From: Syntrophomonas sp.
Lineage (GTDB): Bacteria > Bacillota > Syntrophomonadia > Syntrophomonadales > Syntrophomonadaceae
Length of the DNA: 16,147 nt
Reading direction: 5' to 3'
NCBI GenBank assembly: GCA_028693695.1
Contig: JAQUUV010000025.1
Span: 1 to 16,147, forward strand
In this document: positions 6,711 to 14,128 of the stretch, in pieces
Position numbering within the stretch: position 1 is the stretch's first letter
How the letters are laid out: each line of letters starts with the position of its first letter
Made by a program: the position numbers and the translations under genes
Notes under the pieces: model-generated
Seen by the model: only the letters and a program-made list of their open reading frames with translations
Told to the model about the DNA's origin: nothing
Database searches by the model: none

Positions 6711-6899
6711 TCAGGATTCCGGGGTTGATCTTTTCTGACGCATCTCCTCAAGGGCCTTTTTTTTCTTGGCAATCCTTTCCTTGCCCCTTTCCTCCATCTT
6801 AACCAATGATTGCCACATGAGCAGAAAGAGGATTCCTTTGACCAAATAGTATGTCAAAATCCCTATTATTAAATATTTCAAGGCAGTAGCTTTATCCAT
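6711..6899 (-). CDS. Small single-span membrane protein with basic tail (hypothetical)
   Basis: 62 residues: span at about 8-29 (YLIIGILTYYLVKGILFLLMW), then a strongly charged, probably helical tail (KMEERGKERIAKKKKALEEM). The start is ATG with GGGGT 8 nt upstream. It lies 46 bp past the hairpin that follows atpC, so it may be read from atp readthrough or from its own unseen promoter. It shares architecture with the next gene (6434-6625), suggesting an old duplication. Function unknown; nothing in the sequence points to catalysis. Confidence 0.62.
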   Translation of the reverse strand: MDKATALKYLIIGILTYYLVKGILFLLMWQSLVKMEERGKERIAKKKKALEEMRQKRSTPES

Positions 6900-6944
6900 A
6901 ACGATTTACCCCTGCATTCATCATTACAATATCTTAATATAATC

Positions 6945-6979
6945 AAAGCCGGAAGGCAAACAAGTTGCCCTCCGGCTTT
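6945..6979 (-). terminator. Hairpin closing the ATP synthase operon
   Basis: Arms 6965-6979 and 6945-6959 form a 15-bp stem with one mismatch and a 5-nt loop (AAAGCCGG...CCGGCTTT on the minus strand), 22 bases after the atpC stop. The stem's own end supplies CTTT, followed by GATTATATT. This is a weak T-tract, so termination is probably partial. Confidence 0.75.
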
Positions 6980-7000
6980 CGGCAATTCATTAATTAGCTA

Positions 7001-7411
7001 CTAGGACGCATCCGCAGCCTTAAGCCGAGCCGTAGCTCTTGCTAAAGACATTTGCGCCCGGACTTGGTTTATGCTGGCATCATGCTCGCTCAGCCTCTTC
7101 TCCGCTCTGTCCCTGGATGCTTTCGCCCGCAGAACATCAATTTGTGATCCGCGTTCCGCAGTCTCTGCCAGGACTCGAGTTTCGTTAGACATCACTTCCA
7201 TAAAACCACCACTTATGGCTACCTTCTTAATCGCTCCATTGTTATCGGTATATCTCATAATACCTACATTAAGAGCAGCAATCAAAGGAGCATGGTTTCT
7301 TAAAACCCCGAGTTCGCCGTTTACTTCTGGTACGACTACAAACTGGATTTCATCTTTGAACAGTAATTCTTCTGGGGTCACGATTTCAAGCATGAAGGTG
7401 CTGTCTGCCAT
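7001..7411 (-). CDS. atpC: ATP synthase F1 epsilon subunit
   Basis: 136-residue central-stalk subunit that couples gamma to the c-ring and can inhibit ATP hydrolysis. N-terminal beta sandwich about 1-85 (VVVPEVNGELGVLRNHAPLI is typical) and two C-terminal helices from about 90. The epsilon ATP-binding motif is present: IDVLRA at 91-96 with Arg102, the spacing seen in thermophilic Bacillus PS3 (D89, R92, A93, R99), plus the ERGSQ lead-in. This suggests that the C-terminal helices fold down when ATP is bound and extend to inhibit when ATP is low (family knowledge, not shown here). ATG start, 3 bases after the atpD stop, with GGGGGCG as ribosome site inside atpD. Confidence 0.97.
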   Translation of the reverse strand: MADSTFMLEIVTPEELLFKDEIQFVVVPEVNGELGVLRNHAPLIAALNVGIMRYTDNNGAIKKVAISGGFMEVMSNETRVLAETAERGSQIDVLRAKASRDRAEKRLSEHDASINQVRAQMSLARATARLKAADAS

Positions 7412-7414
7412 GGA

Positions 7415-8845
7415 CTACGCCCCCAATCGTTTAGCTTTGGCCACTGCCGTATCAATGTCTCCCACCATATAGAACGAATCTTCAGACAGATTATCATGTT
7501 TCCCTTGTAGAACCTGTGTGAATGACTCAACGGTATCTGCAACTTTTACATATATTCCTGGGCTGCCGGTAAACTGCTCAGCAACGTGGAAGGGCTGAGA
7601 CAGGAATCTCTGAATCTTCCTGGCTCTGGAAACAATAATCTTATCTTCATCAGATAACTCATCCATACCGAGGATGGCGATGATGTCCTGCAGTTCTTTA
7701 TATCTTTGCAGTATCTGCTGTACTCCGCGAGCGGTGAAATAATGCTTCTCACCTAAAATCTGCGGGTCAAGAATACGAGAAGTAGAATCCAATGGATCAA
7801 CCGCTGGATAAATACCTAGCTCTGAAATTGCCCGTGATAGAACCGTAGTTGCATCCAAATGGGCAAATGTCGTTGCTGGCGCCGGGTCAGTTAAGTCATC
7901 AGCGGGTACATAAACTGCCTGAGCTGAAGTTATTGACCCTTTGCGAGTACTGGTAATACGTTCTTGCAATAGACCCATGTCAGTTGCTAAGGTAGGCTGA
8001 TATCCTACGGCGGAAGGCATACGTCCTAGCAGAGCGGACACCTCATTACCTGCCTGAGCGAAACGGAATATGTTGTCTATGAATATAAGAACGTCTTGTC
8101 CTCCAACATCACGGAAATATTCTGCGACGGTCAACCCGGTCAGACCTACACGTAGCCTGGCTCCGGGAGGTTCGTTCATTTGGCCGAATATCAAAGCGCA
8201 CTTATCGATAACGCCAGATTCCACCATTTCACCCCAAAGATCATTTCCTTCACGGGTCCGCTCTCCCACGCCGACGAATACCGAGTATCCACCATGCTCA
8301 GAAGCGATGTTTCTAATTAGTTCCTGGATAATAACGGTCTTGCCAACTCCGGCTCCACCAAACAGTCCAACCTTACCACCCTTAGCGTAAGGGCAAATCA
8401 AATCAGCAACCTTTATACCAGTTTCCAAGATCTGGGTCGCTGGTAATTGGTCAACCAGTAAGGGTGGGTCACGATGGATTGCCCAGTAATCAGAAGCATT
8501 TACTGGTCCTGCTTCATCAACCGGTTCTCCCAACACGTTAATAATTCTGCCCAAACAGCCGTCTCCAACTGGAATCTTAATGGCTGCTCCAGTGTTCTGT
8601 GCTACCATTCCCCTGATTAGACCATCAGTAGGACTTAGCGCAACACATCTTACAATATCATTTCCAAGGTGCTGCATAGCTTCCAAAGTAACATTAATAT
8701 CTGTAGCGGCTGCAGCTTTTTCGCCTTGATCTGCCGATTTTATAATAACAGCGTTCATTAGATCCGGTAATTCACCAGGCTTGAAGCGTATATCCACAAC
8801 CGCGCCTATGACCTGTGTTACCTCCCCTGTTGTTACATTCGCCAT
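7415..8845 (-). CDS. atpD: ATP synthase F1 beta subunit (catalytic)
   Basis: 476-residue catalytic subunit, three per F1 head. Walker A GGAGVGKT is at 163-170, the catalytic GERTREGNDL with Glu195 follows, the Walker B region contains VLIFIDNIFRF, and the DELSD motif that contacts gamma is at 395-399. Length is normal. A small insertion-like stretch (SADQGEKAAAATD, about 37-49) lies in the N-terminal barrel. ATG start with GGAGG 10 nt upstream; the atpG stop is 3 bases before it, so the two are coupled. No unusual substitution in the catalytic residues. Confidence 0.99.
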   Translation of the reverse strand: MANVTTGEVTQVIGAVVDIRFKPGELPDLMNAVIIKSADQGEKAAAATDINVTLEAMQHLGNDIVRCVALSPTDGLIRGMVAQNTGAAIKIPVGDGCLGRIINVLGEPVDEAGPVNASDYWAIHRDPPLLVDQLPATQILETGIKVADLICPYAKGGKVGLFGGAGVGKTVIIQELIRNIASEHGGYSVFVGVGERTREGNDLWGEMVESGVIDKCALIFGQMNEPPGARLRVGLTGLTVAEYFRDVGGQDVLIFIDNIFRFAQAGNEVSALLGRMPSAVGYQPTLATDMGLLQERITSTRKGSITSAQAVYVPADDLTDPAPATTFAHLDATTVLSRAISELGIYPAVDPLDSTSRILDPQILGEKHYFTARGVQQILQRYKELQDIIAILGMDELSDEDKIIVSRARKIQRFLSQPFHVAEQFTGSPGIYVKVADTVESFTQVLQGKHDNLSEDSFYMVGDIDTAVAKAKRLGA

Positions 8846-8848
8846 TCT

Positions 8849-9733
8849 CTACTTTCCTCCTTTATTGAGAGCTTCGGCGCCACCAACAATGTCCAGAATT
8901 TCATCCGTTATTGCCGCCTGTCTGACCTTATTCATCTTAAGGGTTAGGTTGCCAATAATCTCCCCTGCGTTTTGGCTAGCGTTGCCCATAGCCGTCATTC
9001 TGGCCCCTTGCTCACTAGCCTTGCCTTCCAGCATTGCATGATATATCTGGCTGCCTACATATCTAGGTAACAACGTGAGAAGAATAGTCTCAGCGCTGGG
9101 TTCATAAATATACTCTACGTTGTGTTCCTCTGTAATGCTTCCCTGATCGGGTGGCTCAATGGGGAGTATTTTGACTACAGTTGGAACTTGGCGCAGGACG
9201 TTAATGAATTTCGCATATACCAGGTAAATCTCATCAACTTCCTCATTCTCATAAGCATTGATTACATATTGGGTAATTTCCCTGGCATCAGAGTAATTAA
9301 TCTTATCTCCCAAATTAATGTATTCAGCCTCTACGCCTATTCTTTTGCGGAAAAAATCACGGCTCTTTCTGCCAACGGCTATTATGCCGTTTTCAGGTTT
9401 CCTATCATCTGCACCAATGGAATCAGTGGTAGCCCTTATTATATTGGTATTGTAACCTCCGCACAATCCTCTGTCCGAAGTAACAACAATATAACCGACC
9501 TTACGCACTTCGTCCCTTTTTACCAGGAGAGGATGTTCCACATCATTGGACAAGCCTACTAACCTGGCCAAGGTTCCTTTTAATGTCTCAGTATAAGGCC
9601 GCGACTTTTCAGCAGCCTCCTGTGCACGGCGCAATTTAGCGGCTGCTACCATTTTCATCGCACTGGTAATCTGCTGGGTATTTTTTATACTGCGTATTCT
9701 ACGCTTTAGTTCTTTTACACCTGCTCCTGCCAT
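8849..9733 (-). CDS. atpG: ATP synthase F1 gamma subunit
   Basis: 294-residue rotor shaft. The N-terminal helix (ELKRRIRSIKNTQQITSAMKMVAAAKLRRAQ) and the C-terminal helix (MGNASQNAGEIIGNLTLKMNKVRQAAIT) form the antiparallel coiled coil that turns inside the alpha3-beta3 head. The middle Rossmann-like domain begins with VTSDRGLCGGYNTNI. Length is close to Bacillus gamma. ATG start, with GGCGGTGATG 4-10 nt upstream, 13 bases after the atpA stop. No chloroplast-type regulatory Cys insertion is visible. Confidence 0.98.
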   Translation of the reverse strand: MAGAGVKELKRRIRSIKNTQQITSAMKMVAAAKLRRAQEAAEKSRPYTETLKGTLARLVGLSNDVEHPLLVKRDEVRKVGYIVVTSDRGLCGGYNTNIIRATTDSIGADDRKPENGIIAVGRKSRDFFRKRIGVEAEYINLGDKINYSDAREITQYVINAYENEEVDEIYLVYAKFINVLRQVPTVVKILPIEPPDQGSITEEHNVEYIYEPSAETILLTLLPRYVGSQIYHAMLEGKASEQGARMTAMGNASQNAGEIIGNLTLKMNKVRQAAITDEILDIVGGAEALNKGGK

Positions 9734-9746
9734 ATTACATCACCGC

Positions 9747-11264
9747 CTAAACTGCGAACGTGGACTTAAAATCTTGTATGGCCTTAACTAATTTTGCATT
9801 GGTTGCATCATCAATTTTTTTGCTGTCAGCTATGCTCTTTAACACATCCGTATTGGAACGCAGATACTTAAGAAACTCAATTTCTAATTGTGCAATTTTA
9901 GGTGTGGGTATATCGTCCAAGTGACCATTTACGCCACAGAATATTATTGCTACCTGATCTTCCATAGTCATAGGCGCATACTGTCCTTGTTTCAGAACCT
10001 CAACAACCTTTTCACCGCGGGTTAAGCGGGCTAAAGTCGCCTTATCCAGGTCAGATCCAAACTGAGCGAAGGCGGCCAGTTCACGGAACTGAGCCAAATC
10101 CAGACGCAACTGTCCAGCAACGGACTTCATAGCTTTGGTTTGAGCTGAACCACCTACGCGGCTAACGGAAAGACCAGCGTTGATAGCTGGACGTTGGCCT
10201 GCATAGAATAGATCGGTTTCCAGATATATCTGTCCATCAGTAATGGATATAACATTAGTCGGAATATATGCTGATACGTCGCCAGCCTGAGTCTCAATGA
10301 TTGGCAGAGCGGTTATTGAACCTCCACCCAATCCATCATTTAGTTTACATGCTCTCTCCAGCAAACGAGAATGGAGATAGAATACGTCTCCAGGATATGC
10401 TTCACGTCCGGGTGGGCGCCTCAGCAGTAGGGACATTTCACGATAGGCTACAGCATGTTTGGAAAGATCATCGTAAATAATCAAAACATCTCTATCTTTG
10501 CCTTCGCCTTCCATGAATTCCTCAGCCATAGCAACCCCAGCATACGGGGCCAGATACAGCAACGGTGCTGGTTCAGAAGCGGTGGATGCGACTATGATGG
10601 TATAATCCATAGCGCCCATTTCTTCCAATTTAGCGTGAATTCCTGCAATTGTTGATTGCTTTTGACCAATTCCAACATAAATGCAGATTACGTCTTTTTT
10701 AGTTCTCTGATTGATTATGGCATCAATAGCAATCGCGGTCTTACCAACCTGACGATCACCAATGATCAACTCACGCTGTCCCCTGCCGATGGGAACCATG
10801 GAGTCAATCGCCTTCAGTCCAGTTTGCATTGGTACATTAACAGGTGCTCTAGTTACAACACCATGCGCAACCTTTTCTATCGGTCTAAATGTACTAGTAT
10901 TTATAGGTCCCTTACCATCCAGAGGCTGTCCCAAAGGATTTACTACGCGTCCGAGCATAGCTTTTCCTGTTGGCACTTCCATGATTCTACCGGTGGCCTT
11001 AACTACATCGCCCTCTTTAATGTGCGAATATTTACCAAGTAGCACTGCACCGACATTATCTTCTTCCAGATTAAGTACCATTCCGTAGGTACCACCTGTA
11101 AATTCCAGCAATTCGCCAGCCATGGCTCCCTGTAATCCATAGACCCTTGCGATACCGTCTCCAACATAGATGACAGAACCCACATTGCTGACTTCGACCT
11201 CGGATTGGTAGCGCTCCAGTTGTTGTTTCAATATGGCGCTAATCTCTTCCGGTCTAATACTCAT
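9747..11264 (-). CDS. atpA: ATP synthase F1 alpha subunit
   Basis: 505-residue non-catalytic nucleotide-binding subunit, three per head. Walker A GDRQVGKT at 169-176, followed by AIAIDAIINQ; the arginine-finger region ALPIIETQAGDVSAYIPTNVISITDGQIYLE and SVSRVGGSAQ are intact. The N-terminal helix that binds delta is present (RPEEISAILKQQLERY). ATG start with GGGGTGAG 6-7 nt upstream, 22 bases after the atpH stop. Confidence 0.99.
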   Translation of the reverse strand: MSIRPEEISAILKQQLERYQSEVEVSNVGSVIYVGDGIARVYGLQGAMAGELLEFTGGTYGMVLNLEEDNVGAVLLGKYSHIKEGDVVKATGRIMEVPTGKAMLGRVVNPLGQPLDGKGPINTSTFRPIEKVAHGVVTRAPVNVPMQTGLKAIDSMVPIGRGQRELIIGDRQVGKTAIAIDAIINQRTKKDVICIYVGIGQKQSTIAGIHAKLEEMGAMDYTIIVASTASEPAPLLYLAPYAGVAMAEEFMEGEGKDRDVLIIYDDLSKHAVAYREMSLLLRRPPGREAYPGDVFYLHSRLLERACKLNDGLGGGSITALPIIETQAGDVSAYIPTNVISITDGQIYLETDLFYAGQRPAINAGLSVSRVGGSAQTKAMKSVAGQLRLDLAQFRELAAFAQFGSDLDKATLARLTRGEKVVEVLKQGQYAPMTMEDQVAIIFCGVNGHLDDIPTPKIAQLEIEFLKYLRSNTDVLKSIADSKKIDDATNAKLVKAIQDFKSTFAV

Positions 11265-11286
11265 TTAAATGCTCACCCCTATCGAA

Positions 11287-11835
11287 TTAACTTATCTTTG
11301 CTTGTTTGAGGTTTTTCTTTAGCATCTCTAGTTTCTTCGCAACTGAGGCGTCAATTATCTTGTCGCCCATTCGAATCTTGAGCCCACCCAGCAGGGCAGG
11401 ATCAATCGAAAGCTTTAACTGTATAGTCTTACCCGTCGAACGAGACAGTGTCTCGGCAAGTGCGTTAACCTCTGCATCCGGCACGGCCATCGCAGATATT
11501 AATTCTGCTTTCTTAATGCCGTTGGATTCATCAGCCATATCTTCATACTCTTTAAAAATAATTTCCAGATAATTTTGGCGTTTCTTATCAAGTACCAGCA
11601 GCAAGAAATTCAAAGTAACCGGTGACAAATCTTTGGAAAAGATCTTTGCGGCAACTTCTTTCTTTTCTTTGGTAGGTACAAGGGGATAGGCAAAATATTG
11701 CTTGAGATTTTCAACTTCCTGTATAGTTTGAACTACCTTCCCCAGTTCGGCTTGATAAGCATCAACCTTGTTAGCCTCGTGGGCAATGCTAAAAAAGGCT
11801 TCAGCATAGCGCCTGGCGACGCTCTTGTTTAGCAT
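11287..11835 (-). CDS. atpH: ATP synthase F1 delta subunit
   Basis: 182-residue peripheral-stalk subunit that joins subunit b to the top of the alpha3-beta3 head (OSCP family). The N-terminal six-helix domain is recognisable (SVARRYAEAFFSIAHE), and the C-terminal domain ends with the family signature (DPALLGGLKIRMGDKIIDASVAKKLEML). The ATG overlaps the atpF stop by 7 bases (ATGCTAA), the tightest coupling in the operon, consistent with b and delta being made together as stalk partners. Confidence 0.97.
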   Translation of the reverse strand: MLNKSVARRYAEAFFSIAHEANKVDAYQAELGKVVQTIQEVENLKQYFAYPLVPTKEKKEVAAKIFSKDLSPVTLNFLLLVLDKKRQNYLEIIFKEYEDMADESNGIKKAELISAMAVPDAEVNALAETLSRSTGKTIQLKLSIDPALLGGLKIRMGDKIIDASVAKKLEMLKKNLKQAKIS

Positions 11836-12452
11836 AGCAAGTCGCCTGCTTCATTGACAAATTCTTTGACCATCTTCTGATGATCGGCTTCGGTGATAGC
11901 TCTGCCCAATACCTTCTCCGCAGCCATCATAGCAAGGGTTGCAGCCGTATCTCTGAGTTCTACCTTGGCTTGTTCGGTAGCCGCTTCGATCTCAGCTTTG
12001 GCTCTGACCTTCATGGTATCTACTTCTTCTTTGGCCTTGGCGACAATATCGTTCTTGGCATCTTCGGCCGACTTTGTGGCGCGTCCCACTATTTCCTGGG
12101 CTTCCTTACGGGATTCAATCAAGTTGGCCTGAGCTTCTTTTCTCATCTGGTCAACTTCTACTTTTAATTCTTCTGCATGCTTGATGGAACTCTCAATGGT
12201 GGTAGTCCGTTGTGCCAGCATCTCATTGATGGGATTATAAGCAAACTTATATAACATAGCCAGCAATACAAAGAAGTTAACTGCTGACCAGCCGATTACA
12301 TACAAGTTTGGAAAAGCAGGTGGACTACCCGCCGGTGCCGATATAGGAGCATTTGCATCATGCCCCGAAGCCATGCAGAAGGCTGCAAATCCCATTACCA
12401 TTATTAAGGATAAAAGGAGGCCTGATAGGTAAACCCATTTATTCCTTTTCAC
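11829..12452 (-). CDS. atpF: ATP synthase Fo subunit b, with an extra N-terminal hydrophobic segment
   Basis: 207 residues, longer than the usual 155-175. The normal b begins near residue 50: a membrane span (50-69, IGWSAVNFFVLLAMLYKF), then a long charged coiled coil (about 80-185) and a delta-binding end (AAEKVLGRAITEADHQKMVKEF). In front lies an added segment: basic start (MKRNKW), hydrophobic stretch (7-28) and a Pro/Ala/Ser linker (29-49). This looks like a cleavable signal peptide or a second anchor. The start is GTG (12450-12452), with GGAGGT 9 nt upstream; that site supports the long form, since no site precedes the shorter alternatives. It overlaps atpH and is separated from atpE by 145 bp with a hairpin. 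Confidence 0.95.
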   Translation of the reverse strand: MKRNKWVYLSGLLLSLIMVMGFAAFCMASGHDANAPISAPAGSPPAFPNLYVIGWSAVNFFVLLAMLYKFAYNPINEMLAQRTTTIESSIKHAEELKVEVDQMRKEAQANLIESRKEAQEIVGRATKSAEDAKNDIVAKAKEEVDTMKVRAKAEIEAATEQAKVELRDTAATLAMMAAEKVLGRAITEADHQKMVKEFVNEAGDLLC

Positions 12453-12491
12453 GGATGTGCTACCTCCAATCTCTCTAGTGCTAAAGTAATC

Positions 12492-12543
12492 GGGCGATAG
12501 AGCATTAGGAATTATATATGTAATATACCTTGCTCTAACGCCC
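12492..12543 (-). other. Long stem-loop between atpE and atpF
   Basis: GGGCG-A-TAGAGCA (12492-12504) pairs with TGCTCTA-A-CGCCC (12531-12543), 12 of 13 pairs with one A/A mismatch, around an AT-rich loop that can pair further inside. On the transcript it lies after atpE and before the atpF ribosome site. There is no T-tract directly after it, so a stability or processing role fits better than full termination. Confidence 0.65.
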
Positions 12544-12597
12544 TAAAAAGAAGACTACGGTTTAGTTTTTTTACATTCTTAGCTCACTATGAATGCA

Positions 12598-12825
12598 CTA
12601 TGCTACCATTTTTCCTACGAGCATGAACGCAATCAGCAGACCATAAATAGTTAGAGTTTCGATGAAGGCAAAGGTAATGAACATGAGAGTTCTTACATCT
12701 CCTCCTACCTCAGGCTGTCTGGCGATAGCTTCGATAGCTTTTCCACCAGCAACACCCATGCCAACACCACCACCCAAACCGGCGATAGATACGGCTAAAC
12801 CAGCTCCTAATGCTATTAGACCCAT
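12598..12825 (-). CDS. atpE: ATP synthase Fo subunit c (rotor ring)
   Basis: 75-residue two-helix hairpin forming the membrane rotor ring. Helix 1 has the packed glycine motif (GLGGGVGMGVAGG, 16-28), the polar loop is ARQPE (35-39), and helix 2 carries the ion-binding Glu56 (FAFIETLTIYGLL). At the positions that bind Na+ in Ilyobacter (Gln32, Ser66, Thr67) this protein has Met23, Thr57 and Leu58, so a proton-type ring is inferred. ATG start with GGAGGGA 9 nt upstream; a strong hairpin stands just before that site. Gaps on both sides (63 and 145 bp) are the longest inside the atpB-atpC block. Confidence 0.97.
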   Translation of the reverse strand: MGLIALGAGLAVSIAGLGGGVGMGVAGGKAIEAIARQPEVGGDVRTLMFITFAFIETLTIYGLLIAFMLVGKMVA

Positions 12826-12847
12826 TTTAATTTTCCCTCCTTTCCTG

Positions 12848-12871
12848 TTGCAATGTACCTTACATTGGCAA
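12848..12871 (-). other. Stem-loop directly upstream of the atpE ribosome site
   Basis: TTGCAATGTA (12848-12857) pairs with TACATT-G-GCAA (12861-12871) with one bulged base and a 3-nt loop. On the transcript it ends 7-8 nt before the GGAGGG of atpE. No T-tract follows. It may protect a processed 5' end or keep the ribosome site open. Confidence 0.65.
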
Positions 12872-12888
12872 AAATAATATTATAAATT

Positions 12889-13572
12889 TTAATGACCCGC
12901 AGATGTAGCAGCAGCTATGTAACTAGCTGACAGAATGGTAAACACTATCGCTTGGATAGCTCCCAGCATAACACTCAGTCCCATTAATGCCGTTGGGATA
13001 ATGAATGGCGCCATGAATAGCAGATAAGCGATTATCATCTCTTCGCCGAATATATTACCAAATAGACGGACCGTGAGGGACAACGGGTGGGTTATTTCTT
13101 CGAGTAAGTTAAGTGGCAACATGGCTGCACTGGGACTGACAAAATGTTTCAAATAATGAGCCCCATGCTCGGCGAAACCTGAATACTGAGTTGTAATCAT
13201 GGTTATTAGCGCCAGAGCTACTGTAACGTTCCAGTTACTAGTGGGTGGTTGGAATCCTTCAATGCTGGCAGCTCCAGGGATCAAACCGCTGTAATTACTA
13301 ATAAGAATAAACAGGAAAAACGTGGACAACAGGGGGGCATACTTTTTCGCTGTATGCTCATGATCCATTAACTGGGTAAAGAAATCGTAGGTCCATACAA
13401 TGACCATTTCAAAGCCATTCTGCAAACCACTCGGCACTAATTTCATGTCACGGGTGGCACAAAAAGCAATCAAACCAATCAGAGCTATTATAGCCCACTG
13501 AGTAACTATTAAATGATCAACTGGAATTGATCCAATTTTGAATAACTCCGCATCCCACATACCAAATATCAT
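12889..13572 (-). CDS. atpB: ATP synthase Fo subunit a (proton channel)
   Basis: 227-residue stator membrane protein with about five to six spans that forms the two proton half-channels against the c-ring. The essential arginine is Arg169 in HPLSLTVRLFGNIFGEEMI, with NLLEEITHP before it and the conserved last-helix stretch AIQAIVFTILSASYI. The start at ATG 13570-13572 is chosen over an upstream TTG (13644) because AGGAAGGGGGGAG lies just before the ATG, and the upstream 24 codons (rich in Lys, Gly, Gln) do not look like the protein. Length is typical of Firmicutes. Follows atpZ by 109 bp. Confidence 0.97.
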   Translation of the reverse strand: MIFGMWDAELFKIGSIPVDHLIVTQWAIIALIGLIAFCATRDMKLVPSGLQNGFEMVIVWTYDFFTQLMDHEHTAKKYAPLLSTFFLFILISNYSGLIPGAASIEGFQPPTSNWNVTVALALITMITTQYSGFAEHGAHYLKHFVSPSAAMLPLNLLEEITHPLSLTVRLFGNIFGEEMIIAYLLFMAPFIIPTALMGLSVMLGAIQAIVFTILSASYIAAATSAGH

Positions 13573-13681
13573 CTTTTCTCCCCCCTTCCTATAATGAAAA
13601 TTTATTTTTGGTTTTGTTGGCCTTCCCTGCTGAGCCAGACCCAAAACTTCAAACCAGTTTAATTAATATTAATTGCCGAAA

Positions 13682-13939
13682 CTATTTTTCATTCTCTTTT
13701 TTATGTTTATCTAAAAAAGAACGTTGGCGGGATTCTCCCATCAACCTTTCCCACATCATCTTTCCGGCAGTAATCACACCCAACAAAAATCCGAGAATGG
13801 TAAACAAATATCCCATATCAAATCGATTGTCGAGCCACTTGCCTCCAATTAACCCCACCGCTATTGCTGCTGCCACAGAAGTCCCTAAGTTGACAGCGGT
13901 GCCCATTGATTTCACCCATGTTTGCTTTTCTCTGACCAC
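13682..13939 (-). CDS. atpZ: AtpZ/AtpI-family ATP synthase accessory membrane protein
   Basis: 85-residue protein with two spans (about 12-33 and 43-63) joined by the family motif GGKWLD (32-37), and a basic/acidic tail (KHKKENEK). AtpZ and AtpI are small proteins coded at the head of F-type ATP synthase operons; they have been linked to Mg2+/Ca2+ handling and to c-ring assembly (family knowledge). The start is GTG (13937-13939) with GGATGG about 6 nt upstream; a second possible start is Met12, which would cut into the first span. The usual longer AtpI (about 120 residues) is absent, so this single protein may serve for both. Confidence 0.82.
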   Translation of the reverse strand: MVREKQTWVKSMGTAVNLGTSVAAAIAVGLIGGKWLDNRFDMGYLFTILGFLLGVITAGKMMWERLMGESRQRSFLDKHKKENEK

Positions 13940-13998
13940 TCGCTACCATCCTTTATTAAGAATAAGCTATTATCTTTCCCTAATAGCAATTCTACATA

Positions 13999-14028
13999 GT
14001 TATAAAAAATCCTTTTTACTTGAGTAAA
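13999..14028 (-). promoter_or_regulatory. Candidate SigA-type promoter of the atp operon
   Basis: On the minus strand, TTTACT (14028-14023) and TATAAC (14004-13999) with an 18-bp spacer match 4 and 5 of 6 consensus bases. The start codon of atpZ is about 60 bp further on. An alternative pair lies upstream (TTGCGA with CAAAAT, 17 bp). The region is very AT-rich, so chance matches are likely. Confidence 0.35.
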
Positions 14029-14030
14029 AA
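14013..14030. promoter_or_regulatory. 18-bp palindrome in the atp leader (operator- or terminator-like)
   Basis: TTTTTACT-TG-AGTAAAAA is a perfect 8+8 inverted repeat with 2-nt spacing. It overlaps the -35 and spacer of the candidate promoter, which would suit an operator. On the minus strand it is also followed by GGATTTTTT, so an AU-rich terminator for the mazG-like transcript is the other reading. Confidence 0.4.
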
Positions 14031-14128
14031 ATTTAATTATTTTGTGAAAAAGATATTTTATTCGCAAATTTCATACATATCCCGAGCTTTATAGCGGTTC
14101 CAGCGAGGTATGTGCAGGCTTTGCCTCA

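Noticed and set aside
7071..7472. Long plus-strand frames opposite atpC, atpD, atpG, atpA and atpF
   Set aside because: They mirror the codon pattern of strongly conserved genes on the other strand and show no domain of their own.
13573..13644. N-terminal extension of atpB from an upstream TTG
   Set aside because: The strong purine-rich ribosome site directly before ATG 13572 and the non-membrane, unusual composition of the extra 24 codons argue for the internal ATG.
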